64,000 nt of DNA. Source: Ursus arctos. Its lineage: Eukaryota > Chordata > Mammalia > Carnivora > Ursidae. A model generated the notes under the pieces. It was given only the letters and a program-made list of their open reading frames with translations, ran no database searches and was not told the DNA's origin. The DNA is taken from positions 6,393,001 through 6,457,000 of the forward strand of contig NW_026622963.1 of NCBI RefSeq assembly GCF_023065955.2, in the 5' to 3' direction. This document shows positions 24,650 to 35,290 of the stretch, one piece after another (within the stretch, counting starts at the first letter, position 1; each line of letters starts with the position of its first letter). Made by a program: the position numbers and the translations under genes.

Positions 24650-24847
24650 TTTTATTTTTTTTTAAGATTTTTTATTTACTTATGTGACAGAGAGACAGCC
24701 AGCGAGAGAGGGAACACAGCAGGGGAGTGGGAGAGGAAGAAGCAGACTCCCAGCGGAAGAGCCTGATGTGGGACTCTATCCCAGAACGCCGGGATCACGC
24801 CCTGAGCCAAAGGCAGACGCTTAACGACTGCGCTACCCAGGCGCCCC
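24650..24847 (-). mobile_element. SINEC, antisense, inserted in the L1
   Basis: Tail-first AAGATTTTTTATTTACTTA, body, then GCTACCCAGGCGCCCC. The target duplication ATAAGTATTATTTTTA flanks it, from about 24633 and from 24848. Confidence 0.95.
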
Positions 24848-24960
24848 ATAAGTATTATTTTTAAAGTCATGTGTCGATCTTATCTATAGTATTGAATTTG
24901 TTAGTATAAGGTTATTTATAACATTCCCTTACAAATTTTTAATGTCTATAGTAATAGACA

Positions 24961-25099
24961 TTGGGATCGAGCCCCACATCAGGCTCCTCCGCTGGGAGCC
25001 TGCTTCTTCCTCTCCCACTCCCCCTGCTTGTGTTCCCTCTCTCACTGGCTGTCTCTCTCTCTGTCAAATAAATAAATAAAATCTTTTTTTAAAAAAAAA
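24961..25099 (+). mobile_element. SINEC, 5' truncated
   Basis: Begins abruptly at TTGGGATCGAGCCCCACATC, lacking the first 60 or so bases of the head, and continues to the AATAAATAAATAAAATC tail. No target duplication is evident. Confidence 0.9.
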
Positions 25100-25680
25100 G
25101 GAATTTAGCAATTTTGTTCATCTTTTTCAAGGAAACAACTTTTGAACTTGTTAAATTTTTGTATTACTTGATCTTTTCTACATTGATTTGTGCTCTTATC
25201 TTCATTTTTTTTTCCTTCTACTTATTTGGGTTTACTTTGCTCTATCCTTTTCTGCTTTCCCCTAGCTTTTAAAATGGTACACTTGGGCATTTTGTTTGGA
25301 CCTTTCATCTTTTTTTACTATAAGCATTTAAAGCTTTATATTTCCCTCTAAACACTGGTTTAGCTAAATCCACAGATTTAAATGTTCTATTTTACTATCA
25401 GGCAGTCTGAAACAGTTCTAAATTTCCTTGGTATTTTTTTTCTCTGACCATGTGTTATATAGAACTGTATTGTTTAATTTCCAATCTGGGAGTTTTTTCT
25501 ACATGTCTTATCACTGCTGATTTCTCATTTAATTCCATTTTGGTCAGAGAACACACTCTAACATCCCAAATTCTGAATGCATCCCTCTGGGTTTCTGTTC
25601 TCCCCCAGTAGTCTTCACAATCACATTGGCTAACTATATTCTTCCAGTAGATTTTTTAAAATAATATTTTGTCTGGTATT

Positions 25681-26970
25681 TCTTACTATGCCAGGTGGGA
25701 GGGTTAATCCGAATTACCTAGTCCGCTACGACCAGACGTCACTATATTTGCTTTTACAAACGCAGATCATTCAGACAGAATCAATCATTTAGCATAAAAG
25801 CTATGCCATAAATGCTCTCGGTGGAATTTTTCTGCATGAGATAGACTGGCTGACTTCTTGAAACATGAGTCAAATGAAGTCTGGCCAAAGGTACTTCTCC
25901 CTCTCTTAGGACAGCCTTCAGAATCAAGCTGAGGCATTCTCTTTACAAGAATTTCTAAGAGGCGCTCCAAATTGGGGTCCTCTGTCTCAACCATTTTTCA
26001 TTGCTTTCTTGGTTTACAAGAATGTCTTGGACATTTATTAAGTAGTAGTTTCTGAGGAAAGAGAAACTTCATTTTTTTTTATTCCTTGATCCCTGTTTTA
26101 TCAACCTGTAAGACTCACTTTGGACTGCCTTCCTCTTGAACAATCAAATACAATATTTTCTGGAAAATTCTACAATGCTCTAGCTAGTCTTACCGTTTTT
26201 GTCAAACCCCAGTGTCATTGTTAGGGGGGCAAGCTTATTCCCCAGTCGTGTCTCGTTCCACATGGAGGATGTAACACTTTGTAACACTTTGGCCTCAGTC
26301 AGATTGGTGAGGAAGACGAAAGAAAGTGGACACATGAAGTCGAGCCTCTTCTGCCCTTTCTCTTGGGAACAGGTTGTTCCGAGGAAGCACATCTTCTGCT
26401 ATGTTCCTCCAAGAGCAAAATTTTGCAAGCTAATGCTTCTGGGTGGGTACGTCCATCAAAATCTGAGGTTCGGGATTAGAAAGCCTAAATAGCAGACTCA
26501 CCATTAATAAAGGATCTACGTTGATGTTTATCTGCCTTATTCTCTTGTCTGTTTTCTCAGTATGTTCTGAAACTAGGGTAGGGTGGGAGGGTGCTACTTA
26601 CTAGGTTCTCTTGAGCCCAGTAGATATACCCATTCTCTCCCGGAAGTAAACCATCCATCTTTTGTCTAAAAAGAAAATATTCTCATGTTCTCAAGCATTC
26701 CAGAGAGACTGTGGCTCTTCCGAATTGGTTCACTGGTTCAGGGGTGCATGACACAATGCGTCCTGGGCAAGTTTGTCCACCTCATGGATCAGTTCATCGT
26801 GGGTTTTTGTCACCATTGATTGTGGAACAACTTCGTAGGATGCTCGAATCCAGAAAAGAATTTCAACAAAAGGAGTCTTAGTTGTGATAAGAAAGGTCAA
26901 AAATGAAGAAGGGGGCAGTGGAAAGGTGGGTACATTGAGAGCATCTCTAATGAAAGAACAAGGTCTTGAG
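25681..26970. other. Intergenic, unassigned
   Basis: No named repeat. Minus-strand frames at 25994-25785, 26392-26180 and 27014-26730 look less random than most short frames but are separated by stops in all frames. A degraded coding relic is possible; no function is assigned. GTAACACTTT is tandemly repeated near 26271. Confidence 0.35.
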
Positions 26971-26974
26971 TCCC

Positions 26975-27160
26975 CAGTGAGGCACGACAGGCCAGAACCG
27001 AGTTCAAATTCCACCTTTGTGACTTTGAGCAGACACTCGGCCTCTCTGAGTCCCTGGTCTGTCTGGGGTGGTGAAAACAGAGACAGATGATGCCCGTCTC
27101 AAAAAGGCTATTAAATGAAGGTGACTTTGGGAAGTCTGAAATGTAGTGAATACACAGTAA
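26975..27160 (+). mobile_element. MIR relic, plus strand
   Basis: GAGTTCAAATTCCACCTTTG, TGACTTTGAGCAGACACTCG and GAATACACAGTAATGGTAAG follow the MIR sense order. Confidence 0.65.
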
Positions 27161-27599
27161 TGGTAAGTTTCTTTTTTCTTCCAGGAAAACCAACTGCCCC
27201 ACATTTTCTTGATGGCCTTAGGAAGTCGTGGGGGAAGATTCTCGATGATATCGAGAACTGGAGAAATAGGAAAGTTAACAAAAACAAACAACTAACACAG
27301 AACGACAGAGTTTCGAGAAGGAATGACTCGGGCAAGCATCTCACGTAGGTACAACTTCCCGCTCTGCCAGAGGGCTCCCCTAACTGTAATTTGATTTGAA
27401 CCTGGCAATCGCTCTGGGAAACCGATGGGGCAAATACAGCCAGGTCCCTGGGAAGAGTGAGGAAATGAACGGTAAGCAATTAGATGGGATGGCTCACGAC
27501 ATTTAAGTGTCCACCGTCGTACTTTTCTTCTGTGGTACCTTCTAGGTGTCTGGGTTGCTCTGATTCCGCCCACGTGCGTATATGGCACTTGTCAGTGTG
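27161..27599. other. Intergenic, no gene recognised
   Basis: Overlapping minus-strand frames of 95-122 codons cover this area in different phases; none has recognisable features. Confidence 0.5.
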
Positions 27600-27740
27600 C
27601 AAGTCCCACATGGATTTTCTCACCTAGTTCTCACGATGAGGATTTCTGGACGCTTCACAGAGGAAGAGCCCAACGCCTCAGAGAGGTCAAGCAGCCCTCT
27701 AGAGATCACACGCTCATGCAGAGGCTAAACTCGGCCCTTC
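27600..27740 (-). mobile_element. MIR fragment, minus strand
   Basis: CTTCACAGAGGAAGAGCCCA, CAGAGAGGTCAAGCAGCCC and GATCACACGCTCATGCAGAGG are in antisense MIR order. Diverged. Confidence 0.5.
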
Positions 27741-29205
27741 TGACATGTCCGGGGCTCACGGGCTCCTGGATTTTAACCACACGGAGGACATCAAGGGCCA
27801 TGGCAGTGGGGTGGGAGTGCCGTGCATGCGTGCGTGGCCCGGCCCTCGTGGTCACAGCGACTGGCATAGCCAGCACTCTGCCCTGGGTCATTTCATGTGA
27901 TCTGCAGCCGTGCTGTGATTTATCGATGGCTTTTAGTCCCCCCTAGGACGGCATGAAAATAATCAGATGAATAATGAGCTTGGGAAGACGTGTGAGCCAG
28001 CTCCCACAGAAGGGAATTCCACGCGGGGATCCTGCGTGGGGCTGCACAAGACGATGGATGTTTCTGTGGAAGGCTGGCCCTCATTTGCTCTTCTGGTCGC
28101 CCGTTGCTCCTCTCTGCAGACACAGAGAGGCTTGAGAGGGAATAGTTCTGGCATCTCCCTATTCTGGGAGTGGAGACGAGATGAGCATTGATGGGCGCGG
28201 GGATGACAGCACAAAACCTCATTCTGGCAAGAGGAGGCTACATTTAACCCCAAGGAAGCTGTCAGGCAGGCCGTCCCCCGAGGTGTCCGAGTGCCTACGT
28301 AGCCGCAGGTATGATCACGAGCCACGGCGCTTTCCTGGTGGTGCAGCCGAGTCCTTCACATACCTACTGCTGAATCACAGACCGTCCCAAAACTTCAGAT
28401 TTAAACAGTGATTTTCTAGCTGACAATTCTATGGGCCAGCTTTGAGGTGGCTCAGAAGAGAAAGCGTATTTCTACTCCATGGGGTGCTGGATGCGGTGGC
28501 CCGACAGGGGTTGGAGGATCCAATGTGACCCCATTCATGCGTCTGGGGCCATGGTGCTGGCTCTCAGGGGGGTGCCTCTGTTCCCCTCCACATAGCCTCC
28601 CTCTAGCACGATGGCCTGGACTTGTTTATACAGCAGCTGCATTCCAAGCACCAAAAAAAGTGAATAGGCAAGTCCACATTGGCTTGGACTCGGAAGTCCC
28701 AGAAGGTCACTTGATCAAAGCAAGACAAGACATGGAGCCAGCTCCGATTCCTGGGGGAAGAGATGGTCTGCATCTCTGCATGAAGGGGCAACAAGGTCTC
28801 TGCAAAGGGGTGAGGACATGAGGGGCGGAATTCACTGGGAGCCACCAGGAGGCAGCCTCTAAGATGGAGTCTAGTGAGTGAACAGGATACTGATCTGGTG
28901 GGATCCACACCAGTGGGAGGCACAGGAAGGAAGCAGAAGGGAGCCAAGTGAGAAGCTGCAATCAAGTCCACAGGAAGCCGTGAAGCTAGAATGGCCCAAC
29001 ACAGCTGTCCCCAGGCCATCCGAGATGCCAGCATTTCATACCCTCACATCAAAGGTTGTGGGCACCATGGAAAGGGGCATGACCCAGGGCAAGGCAGTTT
29101 CTAAAGGGGCTGACCCCTAAAGGCTGCCTCCCCATGGGCTCCCTGCAGCTGGGAGCAGGCCCTGCAATGAAGGGGGGTCTGGGCAGCCATCATGGTGTCC
29201 ACCAT
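27741..29205. other. Intergenic; possible old repeat at 28440-28860
   Basis: At 28600-28860 phrases such as GGCCTGGACTTGTTTATAC and GCTGCATTCCAAGCACCAAA recall a dispersed mammalian repeat that I cannot name. Elsewhere nothing is recognised. Confidence 0.4.
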
Positions 29206-29209
29206 GTTC

Positions 29210-29890
29210 TACCATGCTTGCCTTCCCTAAGAATCTAGCTCTCTCCCAAGCTCCCATCTCCTTGAGCTTTCCACACCATCACCACCCCGAAGACAAAGCA
29301 AGATGCCTTGGATTCTCCTTGACACCTGGTGTCAAGGTCCTGGTCTACCTCTTCAACCTCCCCCTCCCTCCCTGCCCAGCCTCTCCTTCCCGTCCCACCT
29401 GGTATAGCTCCTAACCTGGGAGACCCGGTTTCCTCCCTTCCGCCCCTTCCCCTGCAGAACTAGTCTTGCCCTGAGACTCCTCTGCTCAAAGCCCTGCCTT
29501 GATCCCCGTTGCCTCAAGACCAGACCCCCTGGCTTCTGGAAGTGGCTCCAGGGGCTTCTGCCTTCACTCTCCTCCCTGACTGTGGGAGGCTGCTTACACT
29601 CTCTCGCCTCAGGGTCACTGCATGAGTTGTCCCACCTGTCTTGTGCTCCTTTCTTACTCACTTTTCCCATTCCCCTCTGCTCAGTCTTCTGCTAATCCTT
29701 TGCCTCTGGCAGCCTCCCAGAGCTCCCAAGCCCACCTAATGTGGACAAATGGCCTTCCTCCGGTTCCTTTGGCCCCACCATTCCCCTATCCCAGCATGCT
29801 GCACACAGATGCAGGGACACGTCCTCTCCCACTAGACAGAGAGCTCCACAGGGATGCCCGAGCTCCCTGCATCCCAAGCATGTTGCAGTG
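29210..29890 (+). mobile_element. L2-like ancient LINE fragment
   Basis: TGAGCTTTCCACACCATCAC, TGCTCAAAGCCCTGCCTTG, then CCCACTAGACAGAGAGCTCC near the end. This order resembles L2 3' sequence in plus orientation. Diverged. Confidence 0.5.
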
Positions 29891-30056
29891 GCCCAGTCAC
29901 GTCTTCTCTGGACTATGAAGGGGCAAGAAGAAGAAGAGAAAAGGGGTCTGCACCGAGGTCCTGAGTTAGACAATCCTCAGGAGATGAATGCCCTCAAGGG
30001 AGGAAAGAGCTGCTCTGGAGAATGGGCCTGGCCTACAGCCTGCGCCCGGCCCCAGT

Positions 30057-30226
30057 GGGAAGAGGCTGGCAGCCATATTTGCTCATCATGGCCATCTCTA
30101 GTTGGCTCTTAGCAAGCCCAGGGGAAAAGGCATTTCTCTCTGTCCTGATTTCTGCATGTCCATTCAGGAAAGGACTCAGAGTGGCCTTCCTTGAGTGTTC
30201 ACACCATGACTAATCCTTGGGGCCCC
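30057..30226 (+). repeat. Local direct repeat, copy A (about 170 bases)
   Basis: GAGGCTGGCAGCCATATTTG, ATCTCTAGTTGGCTCTTAGC, GGACTCAGAGTGGCCTTCC and TGTTCACACCATGACTAATC all recur in the same order at 31147-31327. Confidence 0.85.
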
Positions 30227-31146
30227 CAAATTCTGATAGGTTGAGCCCAGTCAGATGACCGCCCCTAGCTGGGGAGGGGGTGGACAGAGTGCCCTCCTCA
30301 GATGCAAGTTTGGTCCAGGTGACGGGGGCCTGGAGGACACCCGCAGGAGCTGACAGGCTGTGGAGGGCACCACTTCCTTTAAGGACAATATCCAGATCTC
30401 CACTCCCTCCTTCCTGGGCTTTTCTACCCTGGCAGAGTCTTTGACATTTCCATCCATGGGATAAAAAGCACAGCCTGTCTTCTTCCCACCCCAGAATAAC
30501 ACTGCCAACACAAGGCAAGAAAGCTGCCCATCATTTCTTGGGCTTACACTGTGAGCCAAACCCTGTCCAACGCTTTTTATGAAGATTGTTATCCTCATTT
30601 CCCAAGTCAGGTAACTGAGGCTCAGAGAATTTAAGCGGCTTGTCCAAAGTATTAGTATACGGCAAATCTGGGATTTGAAACCAAGTTCTGGTTCCTGTGA
30701 ACACCTGGGTCTCTGCCCGAGAGCCAGACAGGGCAGTCCGGGAGCACCAGCGCTCCTGCCTCCCAAAGCAGCCCCCACCGCAGAAGGATGGGGCTCTGTG
30801 AATAGAACACCAAGTTCCTATTTCTAACTTCTGTGATTCACACTGCCTTGTACAAATACAGGACTAAGAGGGGACTGGCGGGCTATCTTATTTAACTACC
30901 TCCATGTGTGTTTAATTTTATTTTATGGGCCCTCAGGGCTCTGGTTTTAAGATCCATCCATGTTTCTAAGTGAACATCTGGTCTGTTGCTTTTCCATGCT
31001 TCTCGGCGTGCCTCCACCCCGGCTCCCTGCCCACGGCTACAGAGGTGGACTTCCAGATCCCAGCTCGCTCCGCAAACGACACTGTCAGCACCCACGGCCA
31101 TGGCTCTGTTTTTTTAAAGGTGAGAAAAAGAAAAGGGCCAAGGAGT
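30227..31146. other. Spacer between local repeats, with a MIR relic
   Basis: A MIR in minus orientation lies at about 30520-30710. The 175-codon minus-strand frame (30778-30251) runs through that MIR and is not credible. Confidence 0.5.
30520..30710 (-). mobile_element. MIR relic, minus strand
   Basis: TTACACTGTGAGCCAAACCC, TTATCCTCATTTCCCAAGTC, GGCTCAGAGAATTTAAGCGG and GGGATTTGAAACCAAGTTC follow antisense MIR order. Confidence 0.75.
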
Positions 31147-31327
31147 GGGGAGAGGCTGGCAGCCAAATCCATCCATCGTGGGCATCTCTAGTTAGCTCTT
31201 AGCAAGTCTGGGTTGGGGGGGGGGAGGGAGAGGGCATCTCTCTCCTAATCTCTGCATATCCGTTCAGGAAGGACTCAGAGTGGCCTTGCTTGGGTGTTCA
31301 CACCCATGATTAGTCCCCAGGGCTGGG
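31147..31327 (+). repeat. Local direct repeat, copy B (about 180 bases)
   Basis: Matches copy A (30057-30226) in order, with a G-run insertion GGGGGGGGGGAGGGAGAGGG at about 31215 that copy A lacks. Confidence 0.85.
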
Positions 31328-32542
31328 GCTTCCTGAGTTGGGTCACGGGACCTCCCCTGCTTTGGGATGGGTGGAGCTGTTCTTCACCTCCCTACAGAGG
31401 ACAGATGGGATGGGGAAGGGACACTTCGTTCTTCCAAGAAAAAAGGAATTTTGGCAAAGGAAAACAGCAGGAGTCCTCACAGGGACTCAGGATCACTCCC
31501 AGGCTGGGACACCAGGTGCCGATCGATCATAGGGGCAGAGCCCTCTGTGGGGGCAGGCGCTGTGGGACTCCCTCTAAGGAGCTGGGGGGGTGAGTGCACA
31601 TGGGTGGCCCGATGCTGCCGCTCCCTGCAGTGTGCTTCCACACAGGGGCTCGGGAGCCCCCGAATGCCTCTCTGCTCCCTGTGAAGTGCTGAGCAGGGAG
31701 CAGCAGGGCCCCCTCACTTCCTACACACCCCCTCTCCACCCCAGTCCAGCGCAGAGGGAGAAGGTGGGACCTCGCGGACCAGCCTCCGCCCATTCGCGCA
31801 GAAGCAGGTGCAGGGGCTCTGCGAATCTCCCGCCACGCTAGGCAGCTTGGCTCTCCACTCTGCTGAGCACCGAGTCCGATCCTCGCTGGTGGCTTAAGCT
31901 CTCAGAAAGTGGAGGAACGACACCCTGCTTCCATGGACTTATTTCTGATCCACAAAGCTACCCACGACCACCGAGGACCAGAATCCGGTGCATCGACAGC
32001 CCAGCTTCCTCTCCTTCTGTGTGGCCGCTCTGGGGGTATCCTCCAGGGCCTCCCAGGGCTCCCCACGGGGACTGAGCCGTCACTGCCCAAGTGCACACGT
32101 GCATGGTAGCTCAGGCTCTAGAAGCTTCCTTCCCCCCCCCCCCTTGCCTCGCTTCCCCGCTCCCCTGCCTGCCTTTCCCAGGATTGCTTTCCAAAAAAAA
32201 CCACTTTCGCTCAAATCCTTCCCTCGGGGTCTCTGCCTGGAGGGACTCCAACTAAGGTAATGTGATAACCAAGAAAGTAGATCTGGAAAGAAACCTAGAC
32301 GCAAAGTAGCAGAGCGGATAATCCTACAGGCTTCGGAGTCAGACAGTCTCTGTTTGAATCTGCCTCTACAAGTGTATAAACATTTAATATTAAAATGAGT
32401 GTTATTTGAGGAAGTGGATTTCAGAACAGAGCTGGAAACTCGAGGAACAGGAAGGTATGGGAGGCTTTTACAAATTTTGAGAAAACACAAATAATCCATT
32501 CCTCAGAGGCAACTCCAGAAAGGCTCTGGTTTCCCAGGATGT

Positions 32543-32567
32543 TGGGGTGGGGGGGTGGGGGGCAGGT
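32543..32567 (+). other. G-tract cluster, potential G-quadruplex
   Basis: GTTGGGGTGGGGGGGTGGGG then GGCAGG: three long G tracts separated by single T bases, able to fold as a quadruplex because the long tracts can be split. Structure is predicted only. Confidence 0.5.
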
Positions 32568-32931
32568 GTTTAAAAGGACAAAGAGTCGAAGGAGCCGCCA
32601 TGGCAAAGCAGAGAGAAGAGGCTCCCACCCCGAGCCCGAGCGGCTGGCACTGGAAGGCCAAACCCCAGAATGCGCTGTGACTTGCTAACAGCCCAGGGAC
32701 GATAGAGAGGCTGTAGTTCATGTCTGTCCCAAAGGAACTGGAGAAGGGGGAAGGGACAAGCCCATGCCTGTGGCAGAGTGGGCTCCGCATGGGTGACGGG
32801 GAGAAAGCAGACCTGCTAAACTCACCTTTCACTCCTGTCTTTCCTATCAAGGCAACCATTTTAAAAACCGTTTTAAAAACTCTGTGAAGACAGAGTTAAG
32901 AGAAATCAACGCTCAGTAAAGCGCCTGCAGG

Positions 32932-32981
32932 CGTGGGGGCTCGGTAGGGTCACAGGCGTGGGGGCTCGGTAGGGTCACAGG
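32932..32981 (+). repeat. 25-base tandem duplication
   Basis: GGCGTGGGGGCTCGGTAGGG then TCACA occurs twice in direct succession, perfectly. Confidence 0.9.
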
Positions 32982-33839
32982 CTGGTAGATGCTGTAAGGG
33001 AGGCTGGCTTGGGCTCTGCGGCCCACCAGCAATCAGGTGCTGAGGGCAGGTGGGCACGTGGTAACTAGGAGGGGGCCGCAGCGCTCTGTCCTTAGTCCCC
33101 GCATGCTCTGCAAGAAGCGTAAGGAAGATTCCAAGGGCAGTGCTTGTCACATCAACGGCTCTAAACCAGCATTCTCTCCCCAGGACTTGTAAGGTCTGGA
33201 GGCCATATATGGTTGTCACAACTGAGCTGTGTGGGGGGGAGGGAGGTGCATTGACATCTAGTGAACAGAGGCCAGGGAGGCTTGACTCCCCACAAGGCAC
33301 AGGACAGCCCCCTAACAACAAAGAATTCTCTGTCCCAACACGCCAGTAGTGCCAAGATGGAGAGAGCTGGCTCTGGACGGGTGGTTGTTGAATGAATGAG
33401 TGAGCCGTTGAGTGCCCACCGCGGGCACTGGCACTGCACAGATGACCAGGACGCAGGCTCTCTGCTCGAGAGCTTAGCCTCCGGTACAGGAGATAGAGGC
33501 CAGTGGCTGCTCACCGTGTGAAATGTGCGTTCACGGAGGGGCTATGAGAACAGAGATACAAGAACCACCAACCCCACCAGAGCCAAGACACCACGTGAGC
33601 TGGGCTTTGAAAGAGGAATAGAAGTGTGTCCAGGACACAAGGCGGAGCTGAAGGTTGGACGGAGGCCGTGAACACGCCTCTCTGCTGGGGACACCACAAG
33701 CAAGCCAGTGGGACTGGGGTGCTCTTGGGGAGGAATGGGTGGAGGCAGGGCAGGGGACACCAAATGCCATGGTAAGGCCCCTAGATGGAGTCATGCAGGT
33801 GCAGGGTTCAAGAAAGCTGTGAAGCAGATGACATCACGA

Positions 33840-34410
33840 GTAGATTGATCTTTTTAAAGTAAGAATATATGTATTGTCTCTTCAATTAAAACAAAAACTT
33901 CTTCCCTTATGTAAAGAATTACTGTAGCATTAATCTTATTCATAAATGCACTATGATGACCAAAACACGGTGGAATATACTAGAATCTTCTAGAACACAC
34001 CAAAACATTGCCCCATCCATCCCCATCAACCCTTCCCTTTGCCCTGTATATGTGCCAGATTTTTTTAAGTGTACAATTCAATAATTTTTAGTGAATTTAT
34101 AGGAGTGTGTGACATGACCATAATCCTGTATTAGAACATTTCTATCACCTCAAAGAGTCCCACGTGTGCATTAGTAGTCAATCCCCATTGCCACCCCCAG
34201 TCCCAGGCAACCACTACTCTGCTTTCTGTTGCTGTATTTTCACCATTCTCGACACTTCCTATAATGGAATCATATAATCTGTGGTCTTTCGCCTCTGACT
34301 TCTTCCATTCAGCGTTGTGTTTTGAGGTTCATCGTGTGGGAACACGGATCGGCAGTCTGTTCCTTTTTATTGCTGAATGATATTCCAGTCAGATGTCTAT
34401 GTAAAAGATG
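33840..34410 (-). mobile_element. Old L1 3' end, antisense
   Basis: AAGTGTACAATTCAATAATTT, CTATCACCTCAAAGAGTCCC, CAGGCAACCACTACTCTGC, TAATGGAATCATATAATCTG and TTATTGCTGAATGATATTCC are reversed L1 3' UTR and ORF2-end phrases in the right order. Confidence 0.85.
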
Positions 34411-34799
34411 ATGCCGATTGAGTGAAAGACGGGGAGGAGGAGGAAGAACTGAGAAGCCGGGGACCCACTAGCAGACCGCTGTGGTTGTTCAGGTCGTAGA
34501 CAAAGGAGGTCTGAGCCGCAGGGTGGCAGTGGGCCTGGAGAGAGGGAGGGACTGGAGGCCACAGGGACTGGAGGCCGGGTGGGCAAGGGGAGAAGTCTGG
34601 AGGCTGAGAAAGGGGCCGAGTGAGCTGATAGCACTCCAGGCAGATTCACAGCTGGCTGAGATGCTGGGGTGTGCAAGGACCAATCAGCCCTGACGACCCT
34701 CCGGGGACCCGCTGAGAAGCTGGATCCTTAGGCCAGTGGGATGAAGACGCGGAGAACATGTCTGTCAACTGTGCTGATGACTCAAAGCCATGAGGGACA
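34411..34799. other. Intergenic, no gene recognised
   Basis: GC-rich. GGGACTGGAGGCCACA and GGGACTGGAGGCCGGG form a near-tandem pair at about 34546-34578. Confidence 0.5.
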
Positions 34800-35290
34800 G
34801 CAAACGTGGGATGCCCCAATTCAAAAAATCTTGGCAGGCTCAAATGATGAGCCATGTCAGAATCTGGGCAGGTCTTCGGTGAGACCTAAAAACGCCGGTG
34901 GACTGTGGTTTTCTAGATCCTTGTCTGTCTTCCTGGGATGCTGGGAGCTTTGCAAGCACAGGATGGGGTCTGAAGGGGCAAAGGGGGGGATCCTGAGAAA
35001 CTGACCCCAGGAGCTTGCTCTTCTCAGCTTCCTACGGGACCAGGAGCCCCTTTGCTCCAGCAAGAGGGTCTGTGGCTGCCTGAAAGTCCCCAGGTCCCCG
35101 AGGTCCCCAAGTGTCAGGCGACTGCTTTCCTCCGTCCGACAAGCCTGGCGTGCCACTCCATGGGGTGTTGGGAAGATAGAGACCTCAAGTCTCTTCTTGC
35201 TGCTCTTTACTTGTGTGTTTCTCCCAATAAAGTCTGTCCCTTAACCCTTCCTGTGTTGTGTGTGGGAATTTATCCCAAGCCGCGTACACA
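34800..35290 (+). mobile_element. Possible solo LTR of an endogenous retrovirus
   Basis: CTGCTCTTTACTTGTGTGTT, then TCTCCCAATAAAGTCTGTCC followed by T-rich and GT-rich sequence near 35200-35260, resembles an LTR R/U5 with its polyadenylation signal. CAGCAAA occurs at 34799 and about 35298 and may be flanking duplication. Boundaries and family are uncertain; no internal genes are present. Confidence 0.4.

Larger units (their letters stand above)
22440..25680 (-). mobile_element. Large L1 (ORF2 and 3' part), antisense, with four insertions
   Basis: The plus strand reads as reversed L1: ACCAGTTTACATTCTCACC, AAATTGCATTTCCCTGATAAT, TTTCTAGTTATAGTAGCTC, GGCATATTGGTCTGTAATTTT, TGGTTTAGCTAAATCCACAG and TTCCATTTTGGTCAGAGAACA. 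This covers the reverse transcriptase and part of the endonuclease region. It is split by SINEs at 24059, 24650 and 24961 and an L1 tail at 24471. No frame survives. Confidence 0.9.
31328..33839. other. Intergenic, GC-rich, no gene recognised
   Basis: Holds a short MIR head (about 32308-32372, plus), a C run (about 32132-32141), a G-tract cluster (32543-32567) and a 25-base tandem duplication (32932-32981). Many overlapping frames on both strands reflect GC content. Confidence 0.5.

Noticed and set aside
30251..30778. 175-codon minus-strand ORF
   Set aside because: It runs through a MIR relic and has no recognisable domain; GC-rich context makes such frames common.
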